Notes: a model not told the origin generated them from the letters alone. A stretch of 64,000 nucleotides of DNA from Rotaria sordida (GCA_905250125.1 CAJNOL010000457.1:62001-126000), one strand, 5' to 3'; numbered from the stretch's first letter, positions 36,701 to 47,900 are shown. Program-made: numbers and translations.

Positions 36701-37767
36701 TGTAAAAATATCCAGAAATGAATATTTCACTCAATTTTAATTACTCAGATATTACAAGAATGTTTTTCTCTTTTTTTTACAAACATGTATTTTGTATAGA
36801 TAAAATCAATTTATAGAGAGAAGTCAAAAATTTTGGATCACTCTTTAGACAATCTATGAATGGCATAAACATCCGCTGAATTATTCTAATAAACAATTAA
36901 CACTTATAAATCAACTATATAATCTCCATCGATAATATAATTTTCCTTGATAGAGAAAAAAACTTTTCTTAGGATTCTTTAGTTTTTATTTTAAAAATTT
37001 GTTGATAAATATTTATCATATTTATTTTAGTCACATCTGGTTATACATCACGTTCATTAAAACAAAATCATCATCAATATGATCAATTAAAATTATCTCG
37101 TGTTAATTTAGAAATATTTTCAAATGCAATGAAAACAACATTAACATTATCATATGATATATTACTTGTTTTATTTCTTGAAATACGTCTTCATTGTTTT
37201 TATCATTTATCATTATTATTTCGTAATGCATCACATTATTCATCTGTTATTGATACAGATCCTGATGAAAATATAATGACATTAAATCGTGATTTAACAC
37301 GTTTACAAGAAACATTACATTCATCATTAAATGAAAAAAAATTTTCATTTTTATTTCAAGGTCTTGGATTTGTTTTAGCAACAATATTAATTCGTTCAGC
37401 ACCACGTTTTGTACGTATAAGTGAATCAGGTGTAACTAAAATGTGTCGAAATATATTTGCTATTGAACAAACATTAACACAAATTCGAACAGTTGGTGAT
37501 GCTGAATTAATGCGTGCACATCGTTTTTATGAATTATTATATGCAACAAAACCAGATGAAATTATTGCTGTTATTGAAGAACATGGACCTGAATATACTG
37601 AACAAGATTATATACATTTATTACAATTAAAACATCGAAGTTTTCCAGCAAGTGAAAGTGGAAATTTTGATTTAAGTAAATATGAACAAATAATTAAGAA
37701 AGCTTTACATCCAAATGCAACAATACAAAATAAAATTGTTAATGGACAAACGAATGCAAAACATTAA
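30704..37767 (+). CDS. EXOC4: Exocyst complex component 4 (Sec8)
   Basis: Five exons, 30704-30775, 30837-31908, 32379-32886, 34783-35486 and 37031-37767, join in frame to 1030 aa (human EXOC4 is about 974). The N-terminal Sec8 domain (residues about 25-165) has SIEQSKNRVQNVRERLRECK and KRQDIRKLW, matching ITNSRNKIKQVKENLLSCK and KRDELRKLW of the human protein. The middle part has YVCKPNYRNITAVHDILQRI, and the C-terminus RISESGVTKMCRNIFAIEQ, all family signatures. Sec8 is a subunit of the octameric exocyst that tethers secretory vesicles to the plasma membrane. Intron 1 is 61 bp, but introns 2-4 are 470, 1896 and 1544 bp, and the last two carry palindromic insertions. It heads a run of four plus-strand genes ending with CCS. 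The start is the first ATG of a short exon whose frame agrees with exon 2. Confidence 0.93.
33640..34310. repeat. Long palindrome in EXOC4 intron 3
   Basis: Imperfect palindrome of about 650 bp. Left-arm words with reversed right-arm partners include ttccctctttaggtacatca against ttccctcttatcggtgtcct, cttcatggaaatag against cctcatggaagaac, and gatacaaggaaaca against gccaaggtaacaa. Arms are diverged and the ends approximate. It accounts for about a third of the 1896-bp intron. Open frames here (33673-33876, 34079-34294) are not genes. Confidence 0.55.
35867..36009. mobile_element. Tc1/mariner-type MITE in EXOC4 intron 4
   Basis: A 143-bp element with inverted ends TCCACCATCCAGAAATTGGA and, reversed, TCCACCATCTAGAAATCGGA (18 of 20 identical), flanked by TA on both sides (35865-35866 and 36010-36011), the usual Tc1/mariner target duplication. 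No coding capacity. Confidence 0.75.
36335..36758. repeat. Long palindrome in EXOC4 intron 4
   Basis: A palindrome of about 425 bp with a centre near 36547 (tcggtcgatcga). Left arm gactaataaaaatttcacat pairs with gactaataaaaatctcacat read from the right arm; tatttttatatggtttgaca pairs with tatttttacatgattcgaca. The outer ends share cttgtaa. Probably a foldback MITE; target duplication not resolved. Confidence 0.7.
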
Positions 37768-38011
37768 AGAATGTTTGATTTTCATTTCTTTTTTTTTTTT
37801 TTTTTTGATTATGCTTGAATGATTTTTTTTATTGATGCTATTAGATTGGATATAAGTTACAGAGAAAAAGAAAGCACAAATTTATCATTGTATTTATATT
37901 AATTCGTTCACATTCTAATAAAAAAAAAATCTTTTTGTAATTTCATTCAATCAAAATTATTTACGTCACGCTTTTTAGATTAGAAAAAAAAATTCAACTC
38001 AACGACTAAAT

Positions 38012-38403
38012 ATGGGATTTACATTGTATAGTCTTATTGAAGCTGCTCTTCTTTGCGTTAATGCTATAGCTATTCTTAATGAACAACGATTTCTTTCAAG
38101 ATGTAAATATATTCTTTTCTTAAGATTAATTTTTATATATTATTGTTGTAGTAAGTGGTGGTGGTGGCGGTGGAAATCGTCAAGGTTATCCTGGCGTAGG
38201 AGGCTATGTTGATGATTATCAAAATGTCGGTGGAACAAAACAACAGTTATTGAATCTAATTCGATCTGTTCGAACTGTCATGAGAGGTAAAATTTATTTC
38301 TTTTTTCTCTTATCAATTCTATTTTTTTTTCTTATTTTTATTTGTAGTTCCGTTGATTGCTTTTAATATTGTAACGATTATATTTCTTATTTTATTTGGT
38401 TAA
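38012..38403 (+). CDS. IER3IP1: IER3IP1/Yos1-type ER-Golgi membrane protein
   Basis: Three exons (38012-38102, 38152-38286, 38348-38403) join to 93 aa. The N-terminal hydrophobic segment MGFTLYSLIEAALLCVNAIA is almost identical to the human protein (MAFTLYSLLQAALLCVNAIA), and the second part QLLNLIRSVRTVMRVPLI leads into the C-terminal transmembrane segment. Between them is a glycine-rich insert (seven consecutive Gly) that replaces the GWGTDQG region and makes the protein about 11 residues longer than human IER3IP1 (82 aa). Yos1/IER3IP1 binds the Yip1-Yif1 complex and acts in ER-to-Golgi transport. Introns are only 49 and 61 bp. The gene lies 244 bp after the EXOC4 stop and 61 bp before the LIN7 start, on the same strand. 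Confidence 0.93.
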
Positions 38404-38464
38404 TTGTCTTTTGATTTATTCTTTTGGTTTTTTGTTTTGTTTTGTTTTGTTTCTATTTTAGATA
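38404..38464 (+). promoter_or_regulatory. Intercistronic gap with trans-splice-like acceptor
   Basis: The 61 bp between the IER3IP1 stop and the LIN7 ATG has no AATAAA signal. It is a T/G-rich tract (repeated ttttg) ending in tctattttag immediately before ataATG, which is a good 3' splice site with no 5' donor available in the gap. In rotifers, where spliced-leader trans-splicing is established, this is what an operon-internal trans-splice acceptor would look like. Cis-splicing from within IER3IP1 is the alternative. Confidence 0.55.
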
Positions 38465-39156
38465 ATGTCTACTGTAGCAAGTGAATCATCACTTAATTTA
38501 GAAAAAGATATTGAACGTGCAATTGTTCTTCTTGATCGTCTTCGTACAACAAGTGAAATACCTGAAACAAAATTACTTGAATTACAACGTATATTACAAA
38601 GTGATTTTTTTCATGCTGTTTTGGAAGTTTATGAAAAAATTTATGAAACTGTTCAAGTAACTGGCTCACCAGAAGTTCGAGCTAATGCTACAGCTAAAGC
38701 AACTGTTAGTATTTGAAAAGATACTTTTTGTTTTTTGTTCTTCAATTGAATAATAATATAAATTTTTAAATTTAGGTTGCTGCTTTTGCAGCTAGTGAAG
38801 GTCATTCACATCCGCGTGTTATTGAATTACCTAAAACTCAAGAAGGTCTTGGATTTAATGTAATGGGTGGACGTGAACAAAATTCACCAATTTATATATC
38901 ACGTATCATTCCAAATGGTGTTGCTTCGAAACATGGTGGATTAAAAAAAGGTGATCAATTATTATCAGTTAATGGTGTATCTGTTGAAAGCGAATATCAT
39001 GAAAAAGCAGTTGAATTACTAAAACAAGCACAAAATACTGTAAAATTAGTTGTACGATATTCACCACAAGTTTTAATTGAAATGGAAAATCGTTTTGAAA
39101 AACAACGTACAGCACGTAAACAACCGCCAACATTAACAACACCCATAGATAAATAA
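38465..39156 (+). CDS. LIN7: LIN7/Veli scaffold protein (L27 + PDZ)
   Basis: Two exons (38465-38704, 38776-39156) joined in phase 0 give 206 aa, the family's usual length. The L27 domain (residues about 10-65) reads [20 protein letters not shown] and [20 protein letters not shown]. After a short linker the PDZ domain (about 95-177) has the carboxylate-binding loop GLGFNVMGG and [19 protein letters not shown] and [16 protein letters not shown]7 binds LIN2/CASK through L27 and membrane-protein C-termini through PDZ, sorting receptors and channels at epithelial junctions and synapses. The start is the first ATG after a T-rich acceptor, only 61 bp after IER3IP1. Confidence 0.95.
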
Positions 39157-39281
39157 ATGAACAAAATTAATTCATATTCATTTTTTCTTCTTTTTGTATA
39201 TATTATTATAATCATTGTTATATATTTGTTTTCTGTAATAGCTCATAATATTTATTTCTTCTTATGTATCATAAATTTGTT

Positions 39282-39483
39282 ATATAATGTAGTGCTGTAA
39301 CCAGAAAAAAAAGTTGTGGAGGACTCAGACTCCTGATCATATCTGTAGAGGTAGAATGGAGACCCTCTAGTAATATTTTAAGAGGTAGCTAAAGCCCCAT
39401 ATTTAAATAAAACTAAAGTGTTGGTGAGAGAGAGAGGGCTGAGTCTCCTCTAGTTCTCGTCTGGTTACGTCACTAATATAATA
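39282..39483. mobile_element. Short hAT-like MITE between LIN7 and CCS
   Basis: A 186-bp element (39290-39475) with inverted ends TAGTGCTGTAACCAGA and, reversed, TAGTGACGTAACCAGA; further in, gaggactcagactcc mirrors ggagactcagccc. It is flanked by atataatg (39282-39289) and atataata (39476-39483), an 8-bp duplication with one mismatch in an A+T-rich setting. No coding capacity. It widens the spacing of two genes that may be co-transcribed. Confidence 0.7.
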
Positions 39484-39580
39484 TTGTTCTTCTATTTGCG
39501 GACATTCAATATAGAATTTATTACTTATAATAGAAATTATATATATATATATATATGCTTTGTGTTATTGTAGAATAGAA

Positions 39581-40633
39581 ATGACTGAGACAGCACCATC
39601 GATTAGCACAAAGGTGAAGAATTTGAATTGAATCATTTTGAATAGTAATGATGTATTTGTTTTTCTTTTGATTATTTAGCTCGAGTTTGTTGTTGATATA
39701 AATCGACAAGAACAAGTTGATCAATTACAAAAATTATTAGCCAATCGAAAAGGTATGTGAAAAATTATTTATCATGTTCGATGAAATTGCTGAATAAATA
39801 TACTCTAGATATTGAAAATTTCAATATTGATCTATCATCAAAAAGATTAGTTCTTAATACAACATTACAATCGTCAAAAATTCAAAAATTAATTGAACAA
39901 TCGCTTGATACTAATGCTGTACTATTAGGCGCTGGTGAGAGATAATTTTTGACTCATTTTGTTTTTCTACTTTTATTTAATATACAGGAAAACCTTTAGG
40001 TGCTGCTGTTTCAGCACTTTATAGTAATATGAATCAACCATTTGAACGTCGTACTCGTGGTTTAGTTCGATTTATTCAAACCGATGACGAACAATGTATT
40101 GTTGAAGGAACTGTTGATGGACTTTTACCTAATACTCAAGCTCGCATCAATATACACGAATATGGTGATATTTCCGATGGATGTGATAGGTATAGATCAT
40201 ATGTAGCAAATACAAGAATGAATATATTTAGTATTATTATTATTATTATGATTTTTGTTTAGTTGTGGTAATTATTATGATTCAAATAACTCATCTTCGC
40301 AAAAAAATTCCGGTGAATTAACTGGCATTCTTGGTCAAGTAATGGCTGATGAACATGGTACTGCTGATTTTCGTCTACTCAATCGTCGAATTCGAGTACC
40401 AGATATTATTGGACGATCATTTGTTATACAAAATTCTGATTCTCAGTAAATTCCTCTCATATTTATATTGTTATCTGAAAAGAAAAATAAATTTCATTTT
40501 CAAATTTAGACGTGTTGCCTGTGGTATTATAGCTCGATCAGCCGGTCTTTTTGAGAATACAAAACGTCTTTGTACTTGCTCCGGTGCTACTATTTGGCAA
40601 GAACGTAAAGAAGCTAAAGAACGTTTTCAATAA
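39581..40633 (+). CDS. CCS: Copper chaperone for SOD1, divergent
   Basis: Six exons (39581-39613, 39680-39752, 39809-39934, 39988-40189, 40263-40445, 40510-40633) join to 246 aa. The order is that of CCS: an N-terminal ATX1-like domain (about 11-75), a SOD1-like domain (about 80-222) with VEGTVDGLLP, NIHEYGD and CDSCGN, and the C-terminal segment VACGIIARSAGLFENTKRL followed by C-T-C (227-229), TIWQER. CCS delivers copper to SOD1 and forms its disulfide. Oddities: domain I has DINRQEQVDQL where the MxCxxC copper site (MTCQSC in human) should be, and of the SOD-like histidine ligands only one (H134) clearly remains (CGNHFNP is CGNYYDS here). The disulfide cysteines C143/C146 and the CXC are kept. 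A T-rich AG acceptor (ttattgtag) ends 7 bp before the ATG. The coding end overlaps the next gene's by 7 bp. Confidence 0.9.
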
Positions 40634-41704
40634 ATTTTAGTATTTCCTTCTTCCTCTTCTTCATCAGCATCTTCATCTTCACTAGTATTATCAGTCTGTT
40701 CATCAGTGTATGGTGATGCACCAATCGCTGTTTGTTGCTTTAACTGAGTTTGTTTTCGTGGTTGTTTACGACGTTTTTTATATGTTGATGTATTTTCATA
40801 TATTTGATTAGTGTTTGTTTTCGTCTCAATTGTTATAACTTTAGAAGGTAAATAATCTTGATTTTCGATTAAAGATTCAGTTGTTGGTTGAGAATATAAA
40901 TCAACATTAACAGTCAAAGGTTTTGATGATGTAGAAGTAGGTTTTACAACTATAAATGAAGAAAATAATTTGAATACGAAAAGATCAAACTAATTTTCAC
41001 CTGTCACAAAAGTTTTAGGTGATGATGGATTAGGAGTATCAGGTACTTGGACCATTGCAATGATACCAGTCGGTAATGATCCTTGTAGAATAAAGCTTAA
41101 ATAATTTCAATATAATACAATTCTCGAATTTACCAATTATAGATCGATTCGATGGTGTATCAGGTGGTCGACAACAAGGACAAATTGTGTCATACAAAAC
41201 TTTACATGTACCTGATATGAATTGTTGAATCTTCAATGATATCCACATATTAAACTGATGAATACGACGAAATAACCATGTTCTTTCACACCACATACAA
41301 CAAGAACCACAAAGAGCAACTGAATGAATAATTGGTTCAGGTAAACCAGTAATAGTACTTAAAATAGATGCAATAATTGATGAACATGGAGCATTGTAAT
41401 GAGTTATCCAAGCAAGAAGAACAAATATAATAATGATAAGAGAGATTATATAAACGGCTGATGCAAGAGTTGTAAGATCATCAACGATTGATGAAGCCAG
41501 TGGTATAGGTTCATTTTGAAAGAATAGATTTGATTCGATTTTTGTTGATGATTCCAATGATGAATTGATATGACTATCATTATATAATGAAATATGACGA
41601 TATTTTCGAGAAATTTGAGAACGATGATAATGTAATCCTTGATTAGTTCGTATTAGCAAAAAAATACATATGACAAATAGAATAAGATTAAAGCCAGTGG
41701 ACAT
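40627..41704 (-). CDS. Unknown membrane protein with Cys-rich and acidic parts
   Basis: Not recognised. Three exons on the minus strand (41704-41134, 41081-41001, 40949-40627) join to 324 aa. Residues 1-25 are a signal peptide or anchor (NLILFVICIFLLIRTN). After about 60 polar residues a strong transmembrane helix follows (VYIISLIIIIFVLLAWI). The next part is cysteine-rich (CGSCCMWCERTW, then CPCCRPPDTP), which could bind metal or be palmitoylated at the membrane. The C-terminal third is polar with a basic stretch (KKRRKQPRKQ) and ends in an acidic run (SEDEDADEEEEEG). Short introns of 52 and 51 bp. An ATG 12 bp upstream would be out of frame, so I begin at MSTGFN. It meets CCS tail to tail and starts divergently from taxilin. 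Confidence 0.72.
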
Positions 41705-42848
41705 CGAACGCTTCACATGTGCGGAAGCACATCGATAAATTTAAAGAAATATATTAAAACAACATCAATGAACTTTTTCTTTCATTCGATACGAAAAATA
41801 AATAACAATAAGCGCGTCATTTGAATACTTATTTCCTTTTTTTTATTGATCGTATCAAAATATATGGGTATAGTAGATCATAATCTTTTTCTTTTCATCA
41901 AAATAGTTAGAAGATTTTCTTGTTTCGATCATAAAACTATTGCATCAGATATATGAGTACATCTTTGGACAGTATTGAATTTGTCTTTGAATTGAATGAA
42001 TGAATAGAAATGAATCGAGTTTTCAGAACTGAATGTGTCCGAATCATGACTCGGACTCGAAAATTGGATAACGTTGACTCCAATCATTGATTCAAAAAAA
42101 AGAAAGGAAAAGCCAACAATTCAACACCAAAATCAATTTTAGAAGAAATCGGTGATTTTCTGCAAAACGAAAATTTAGCTAGTATTGTTATTTTCAAAAA
42201 AAAAAAGTAAATTCATGTCGATCTCTTAATTAGTTTGCTAGAAAAATCACGTGTGCTCCTACTCCATTAGCGCCTGAAATAATATATTGATAATGTTACT
42301 TTGTCTTAAACTTATTTAACAGAGAATTCTTAGCAAAAAACGAACTTTACTTTCTAATGACTTGTCAATAGAGGTCGCTTAATTACGAAATAATTATTAC
42401 TTTTCATATAATATTATTTTCATTATATATCGTCACATGTAAAAATAAGATTCAATTCAATGAAAACGTATTTCAATATGTCTTCACGTTAGCGACATCT
42501 TTATATCCTCAAAATAAACATTCTGTTACAACAAATGAAAGAAATAAATTTCATGAATTACTGGACATTGGACAATTTCTGGTTGGAAGCAAGAACAGAA
42601 AAAGAAAGAGAAAGAGAAAAAGAAAATGTAACCATGACTTTTCTTCCGTTCTATATTAGGAAACTTCCATATGCCGAAATTATCGAACATAATAAGAAGT
42701 AAAGAACAGAATAAATCTATTGTATAACTATCAACCATTGATGTATAGATACATCTTTTTTGTTTTGTCTTCGTTTCAGATTTCTCATTTTTTGTCTATT
42801 TTTTTTTTGGTTTTATCTTTTCAATTATTCATTGAAAAATAATTTCGA
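41705..42848. promoter_or_regulatory. Divergent promoter region: membrane protein / taxilin
   Basis: About 1.1 kb separates two divergent starts. A purine-rich run (gaaagaaagagaaagagaaa near 42596) and a T-rich tract before the taxilin ATG are the only notable features. No coding exon was recognised; the 70-codon minus-strand frame at 42526-42738 is low-complexity. Confidence 0.4.
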
Positions 42849-44997
42849 ATGACTACCTTAACAACAAATATTGAATCTGAATCAACAAATGATGTTATGA
42901 ATGATGAAAATCTTTCATTTGATACAAATCAAATATCATCTGATGAACAACTGTCACAAATAATTGATTCAATTAATCTTTCAACTGCATGTGAAGATAC
43001 AAATACGGATGAATCCCAAACAAAATCATCATCAACAACTACAACTCGTACATCAGGACAAACAGCAATTGGTGCTAAACTTGTTAAAAAATTAGAAACA
43101 TTAGGTATTTTAAATATATAAAATATTCATTTTATTCAAATAAATTTTATCTTTAGCTGCTACTTCAAAAGAAACTAAACCAAATAATGGTAAAACATCA
43201 ACAATAACAGCAGCAGCAGCAACTAATGCTGCTTCTTCAACAACAACGAACAATGAATCTGAATCACGTCGCAATATTACTAAAGCTGCTAGTATGTTTA
43301 TTTAATATTCTTTGTCTTTTTGTTTTCTTTTTTAAATATATATTTATATTTTAGAAAATATTGTAAAAAGTTTAACAGATTCAGATCCACAAAAAAATTT
43401 ATTAACATTAGCAACAAAAATAGCTGAATTTCAAGAACAACAACGATTAACACAAGCAAAAGCGAATGAATCAGAAAAACGACTAACAATATTAATGCGT
43501 GAACGTGATCAAGCTTTACTTGAAAATGGTCGTATTGTAGCAGCTAAAGCAAAATTAGAAAGTCTTTGTCGTGAACTTCATCGACATAGTCAACAAATAC
43601 GTGTAAGTTATCTTAAGAAATCTATTTTTAATTCTTTTTTTCTTTTTTGTTAGGATGAGAGTGCTCAACGACAACGTGATGAGGAAACAAAACGTCGAGA
43701 ATTAGCAACAAAATTTCAGGTTTCAATTCTTGTTTTTATTTTTTTTTTGTTTGTTTGTTATTGTTGATTTCTTTTAGACAACTATTGATGAAATAGCTTC
43801 ACAATTATCGAATTATAGTGAAAAATCGACTTCATTACGTGAACAAAATATGCAATTATCCGAAGAATTAACATCTGTTGTTAAAAAATATGAATTACGT
43901 GAAAAAGTAACATTTTTTATTATTATTTTTGAGAAAAATTAATTTTGAAATTATTTTAGGAAGTTGAAGCAGCATTAAAGAAAAGAGAATTGGAATTACG
44001 TTTAACTGAAGCTAGTTTAGAACAAAGTCATACTTTACTTGAAGAACGAACTGAATTAATTAAACAAGAACGACAAGTCGTAAGTTTTCAAAATTCAAAA
44101 ATTTCTTATTCAAAATTCAATTTGTTTTTTTTTTGATTTTGTTCATATAAAAGAGTGAAGCTGAACGTTTAGTTTTATATAAAAAATGTGAAGAATTAGC
44201 TGCGTCTGAATTAAGTCTTCGTTCTCAAGTACAAATGTATTCTGAACGTTATCAAGAATTTCAAAATGCTATACAACAAAGCAGTCAAATGGTAACATCA
44301 TGTCATGGTGAAATAGAAAAAATGGGAAAAAAAATTAAAAAATTAGAAAAAGAACGAAGTGATTTTCGACATCGATGGGAAGTTGCCGAACAAAATCAAA
44401 GAAAAGCAAATGAAGATGTATGAAAATTTTTATTTCTTTTCTATTTAAAGTTTTATTTTTTTTCTATTTAAGTTTAAACTTTTGGAAAAAGAAAAACGAC
44501 AATTAGAAATTAAACTTGATAAACTTGATAAATTAAGTCGAGCTTTACAACAAGAACGATCTGATTTACAAGGAACAATTAAAAAATTATCAAAATCTGC
44601 AACAACAGCTTCAACATCATCTGTTCCGACACCACCACCACCAACAACAATAGTTACCTCTTCAACTACCTCAGTCGAAGATGATCCATCTGTTAATGTG
44701 AATGGTTTGTATATATATATATATGAACAAGAATTTCCATTAGAAATTAAATTTATTTAGCATCGTCAACTTCTGAGATTCCAACATCGTCAGAAATAGC
44801 AATCAATGGACATGATGTATCAAAAGCTGATTCAGTTCTATCAACAACCTCTGATGTTGATGCATCTAGTATCGTGTCTGAATCACCCAATTTATATGGT
44901 TCGTAGTTTTTTTTGTTTACTTCTATCAATTCTAAATAATTTTTTGTTCTGTATTCTAGACAGCGAATTGGGTCGTATTGCAAACACTGTTGATTAA
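42849..44997 (+). CDS. TXLN: Taxilin family coiled-coil protein
   Basis: Ten exons, 42849-43104, 43157-43291, 43355-43602, 43654-43719, 43778-43906, 43960-44079, 44154-44417, 44473-44704, 44761-44898 and 44960-44997, join in one frame to 541 aa. The central domain (about residues 130-430) is a long coiled coil with taxilin hallmarks: KLESLCRELHRHSQQI, the DEETKRRELATKFQTTIDEI stretch, EQNMQLSEEL, QVQMYSERYQEFQNAIQQS and EIEKMGKKIKKLEKERSDF. Taxilins bind free syntaxins and influence vesicle traffic; some also interact with the nascent-polypeptide complex. The N-terminus is acidic and Ser/Thr-rich, the C-terminus carries a proline run (TPPPPTT) and Ser/Thr. Whether it is alpha-, beta- or gamma-like cannot be decided by eye. 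Introns are 49-74 bp. The start is the first ATG in frame. Confidence 0.92.
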
Positions 44998-47900
44998 TAA
45001 TATTTATTTTGGTATTATTAATTTTAGAACTTGCAATCATAATAACTCTAACATTAGTTTTTTTTTCTTTCAACTTCTTTACCCAATTTAGTGCTGTTTG
45101 TTTTTCTTTTTCTGCTTGTGTAAACTATCTTTTTTTTTTTCTCGATTGTTTGCTCTTTATGTAGTTGTGATACATTTTTCACACTCGATTTTTAATATAT
45201 AATTAAGAAAAGCAAGAAATGATGATGCGAAGAAAAAAAAAGATATTCTATAAATAGAAATATCAATCGAAAAAAAAAACAATCACAGCTATCAATTGCA
45301 TAGGCTGACATATAGATAAATAAAATAAAGGTAACCAAGTTTTTAAATCATATTTGTAATGACTCGTTTTCTTATTCGTATATTCTCAGATACACAATCA
45401 ATTGCCTTCATTGTGATATATTTATTACTTCAACAATAGGTTATTTAGAATGCATACAACAAGAATAGGAGTATATCAATTCCAATTCTAGGACTTGATT
45501 AGAATTGTCTGTTGTGGAATTACTGATTTTGCATAATCTCAATTTTTTTCAAGACCAATTCTAATTAATTTTAAGCTAAAAACTGGAATAGGTAATGTTT
45601 AGAATTGGTATTCATGCATTTCTAATTAAGAGAATAAGATGTTTAAATGAGTACAATAAAGAAGCCAATGATGTAGTATATCTTAGAATTAGCAATATAA
45701 ATATATCCAAAACGTATTTAAAAGCATTTGTAAATCGCGGCTAAGGATTTATAATTGATTACAAACTATTAAGCAGTTTCTTTTCTTTTCTTTCTCATGT
45801 ATTTCTTAAAAAAAACAATATAAAAAGGTAAGTAAATGTACTTTATGAGTCAAAGAAAAGAAACTTTTATTCTGTAGTTCACTGATTAAATATATGCAAA
45901 TGAAACGAGTATAGTAGTATATTTTTTTCTGAATGTATACTCTCAAAGTCATTCGATGATGTCTTAATATAGTACAAGCATATATCATAAAAGATTATTT
46001 GTAGATACGGTTACAAATATGATCGAAAGTATTTGTTCGCAATTATTAATAATTAATTAAATGTATTGTTTTGTGTTTACTTTTTCGTACAAAATATGAT
46101 TTAAATACGCAACTTTGCTTTTCAAGTTAATCATTTATGAACAGTTTATGATGACAATTTTGTATGTGTAAAAGTTCTTAATGGAAATTATTTATTTTTT
46201 GCAAATCAAACAAGCAAAAATTATCAACTTGAAAACGAAAAATCAAATAATGATATTAGAGTACAAATCTTTGTTATTGAATAAATAATGTGAAAAACTT
46301 ATCAAGAGATAATATAATAATACATTTACATCATTTGTTATCTTCTATGACGTCATATAAAATATCAACTTATTAAATGCTTATCTTTCTAAATACATAG
46401 TCATAGTGGATTTTTTTTATATTGCAAAAAATGTTGGAAATTATGTTAAGGAAAAATTGAAGTGTTTATAAAGCTAACAAGAATCGCTATTTCTTTATAC
46501 AAAAAAAAAATTGAAAAACAAAATTTATTGTGATGTACAATAAAATCTTCTTGCATTGACAAAAAAGAAAAACACTATTTGTCTTGTATCTCGGCATATG
46601 AAACATAGACTGACCGGAAGGAACATAAAATGAAAACTGAATTCTTAGATACTAAAAGAGTTTGTCTAATATAAAAGTATTACAGCCATGACGCATTAAC
46701 AATTGATTTACTTTCGAGATCTATGATATGCAATTTTCGTAAAAAAAGACGTCAAAACATCACTTAAAACTTAAAAAATCTTAATTCACAATACACGTCA
46801 TAGTGTCTTGATAGATCAACAATGAACATCTGAATGTGTAGAATGTTTGACAATTAGCAAAATAAGTAGCAATATTGAACGTCGTTATCTATCTTGAATG
46901 TTCTACATTGGAAGTGAATAAATAATTAAGCAAAAAGTGATCCATTCAAGTATATCCTTTTAACGTGATTACTCTTAAGGAATTATTGCTAAGAGTTATT
47001 TCATATTGAAAATAGTCATTCCAGTTCTTCTCTTCAATGATATAATTTAAGAGAGCAACAAAAACTCGAACGTGTTTTACAGTTTTAATTTTTATAAATT
47101 TGATTCTGTGCTTTGAAGGAATTTTGTATAAGGTCAAAAAAAAGTTTGTCTAAGAATTTCAATGTTCCATATGTTATTACGTAGTATGCATGTCATAATA
47201 TTAGCGAGAAAAATGGAACAGTTTTTTGTTGAAGATCTAGTAAATTTATGAGAAAATAAGAAATAAGTAAGTCTGTTTTTTAAATTGATTCAATATTTTT
47301 TCCAATCAATGATACAGCATAATATTTATCTTTATCTTTACTAATTTTATGATAAGATCAATACCAGCATCTAAAAGTCTTATCAATATGTCTGTTATCA
47401 GACGAGAGAATAACTAAACTGGTGAATAACAGCCATATTCTTCGTTATTAATCACGCAGTAAATATAAACCAATCGACTGATCTCATGTATTTGTTATCC
47501 TCCGCTGGAATCACAGCTGATTTTTCTATATAAAAGACCTTTCACATAAATCATTAGCATTTACAGCGTCTTACGAGTACTCCTGATTATCTATCTTATA
47601 ATAGAAAATAGGTCTGATAAATTCTGCTTTTCTAAACGTCATTTCTTTATATACAAGAATTGGAATACTATATTTCGATTGCCGTTTACATACATATTTT
47701 TATTAGCTCAAAATGGAAAACGTCAGGTATTAAGATCAATAACAGAATGTTCGACTAATCCATGTTCAGTAGAATTTATTCGCTTGCTACTGACTTCATA
47801 ATTGTAGGTGGCATTATTCATAGACTTGATTGAGCTATTGATGATTGAAGTAAATAGTTTCATGTAAATCTTAATCGATCCGTGAGACTAAACGTTGTCA

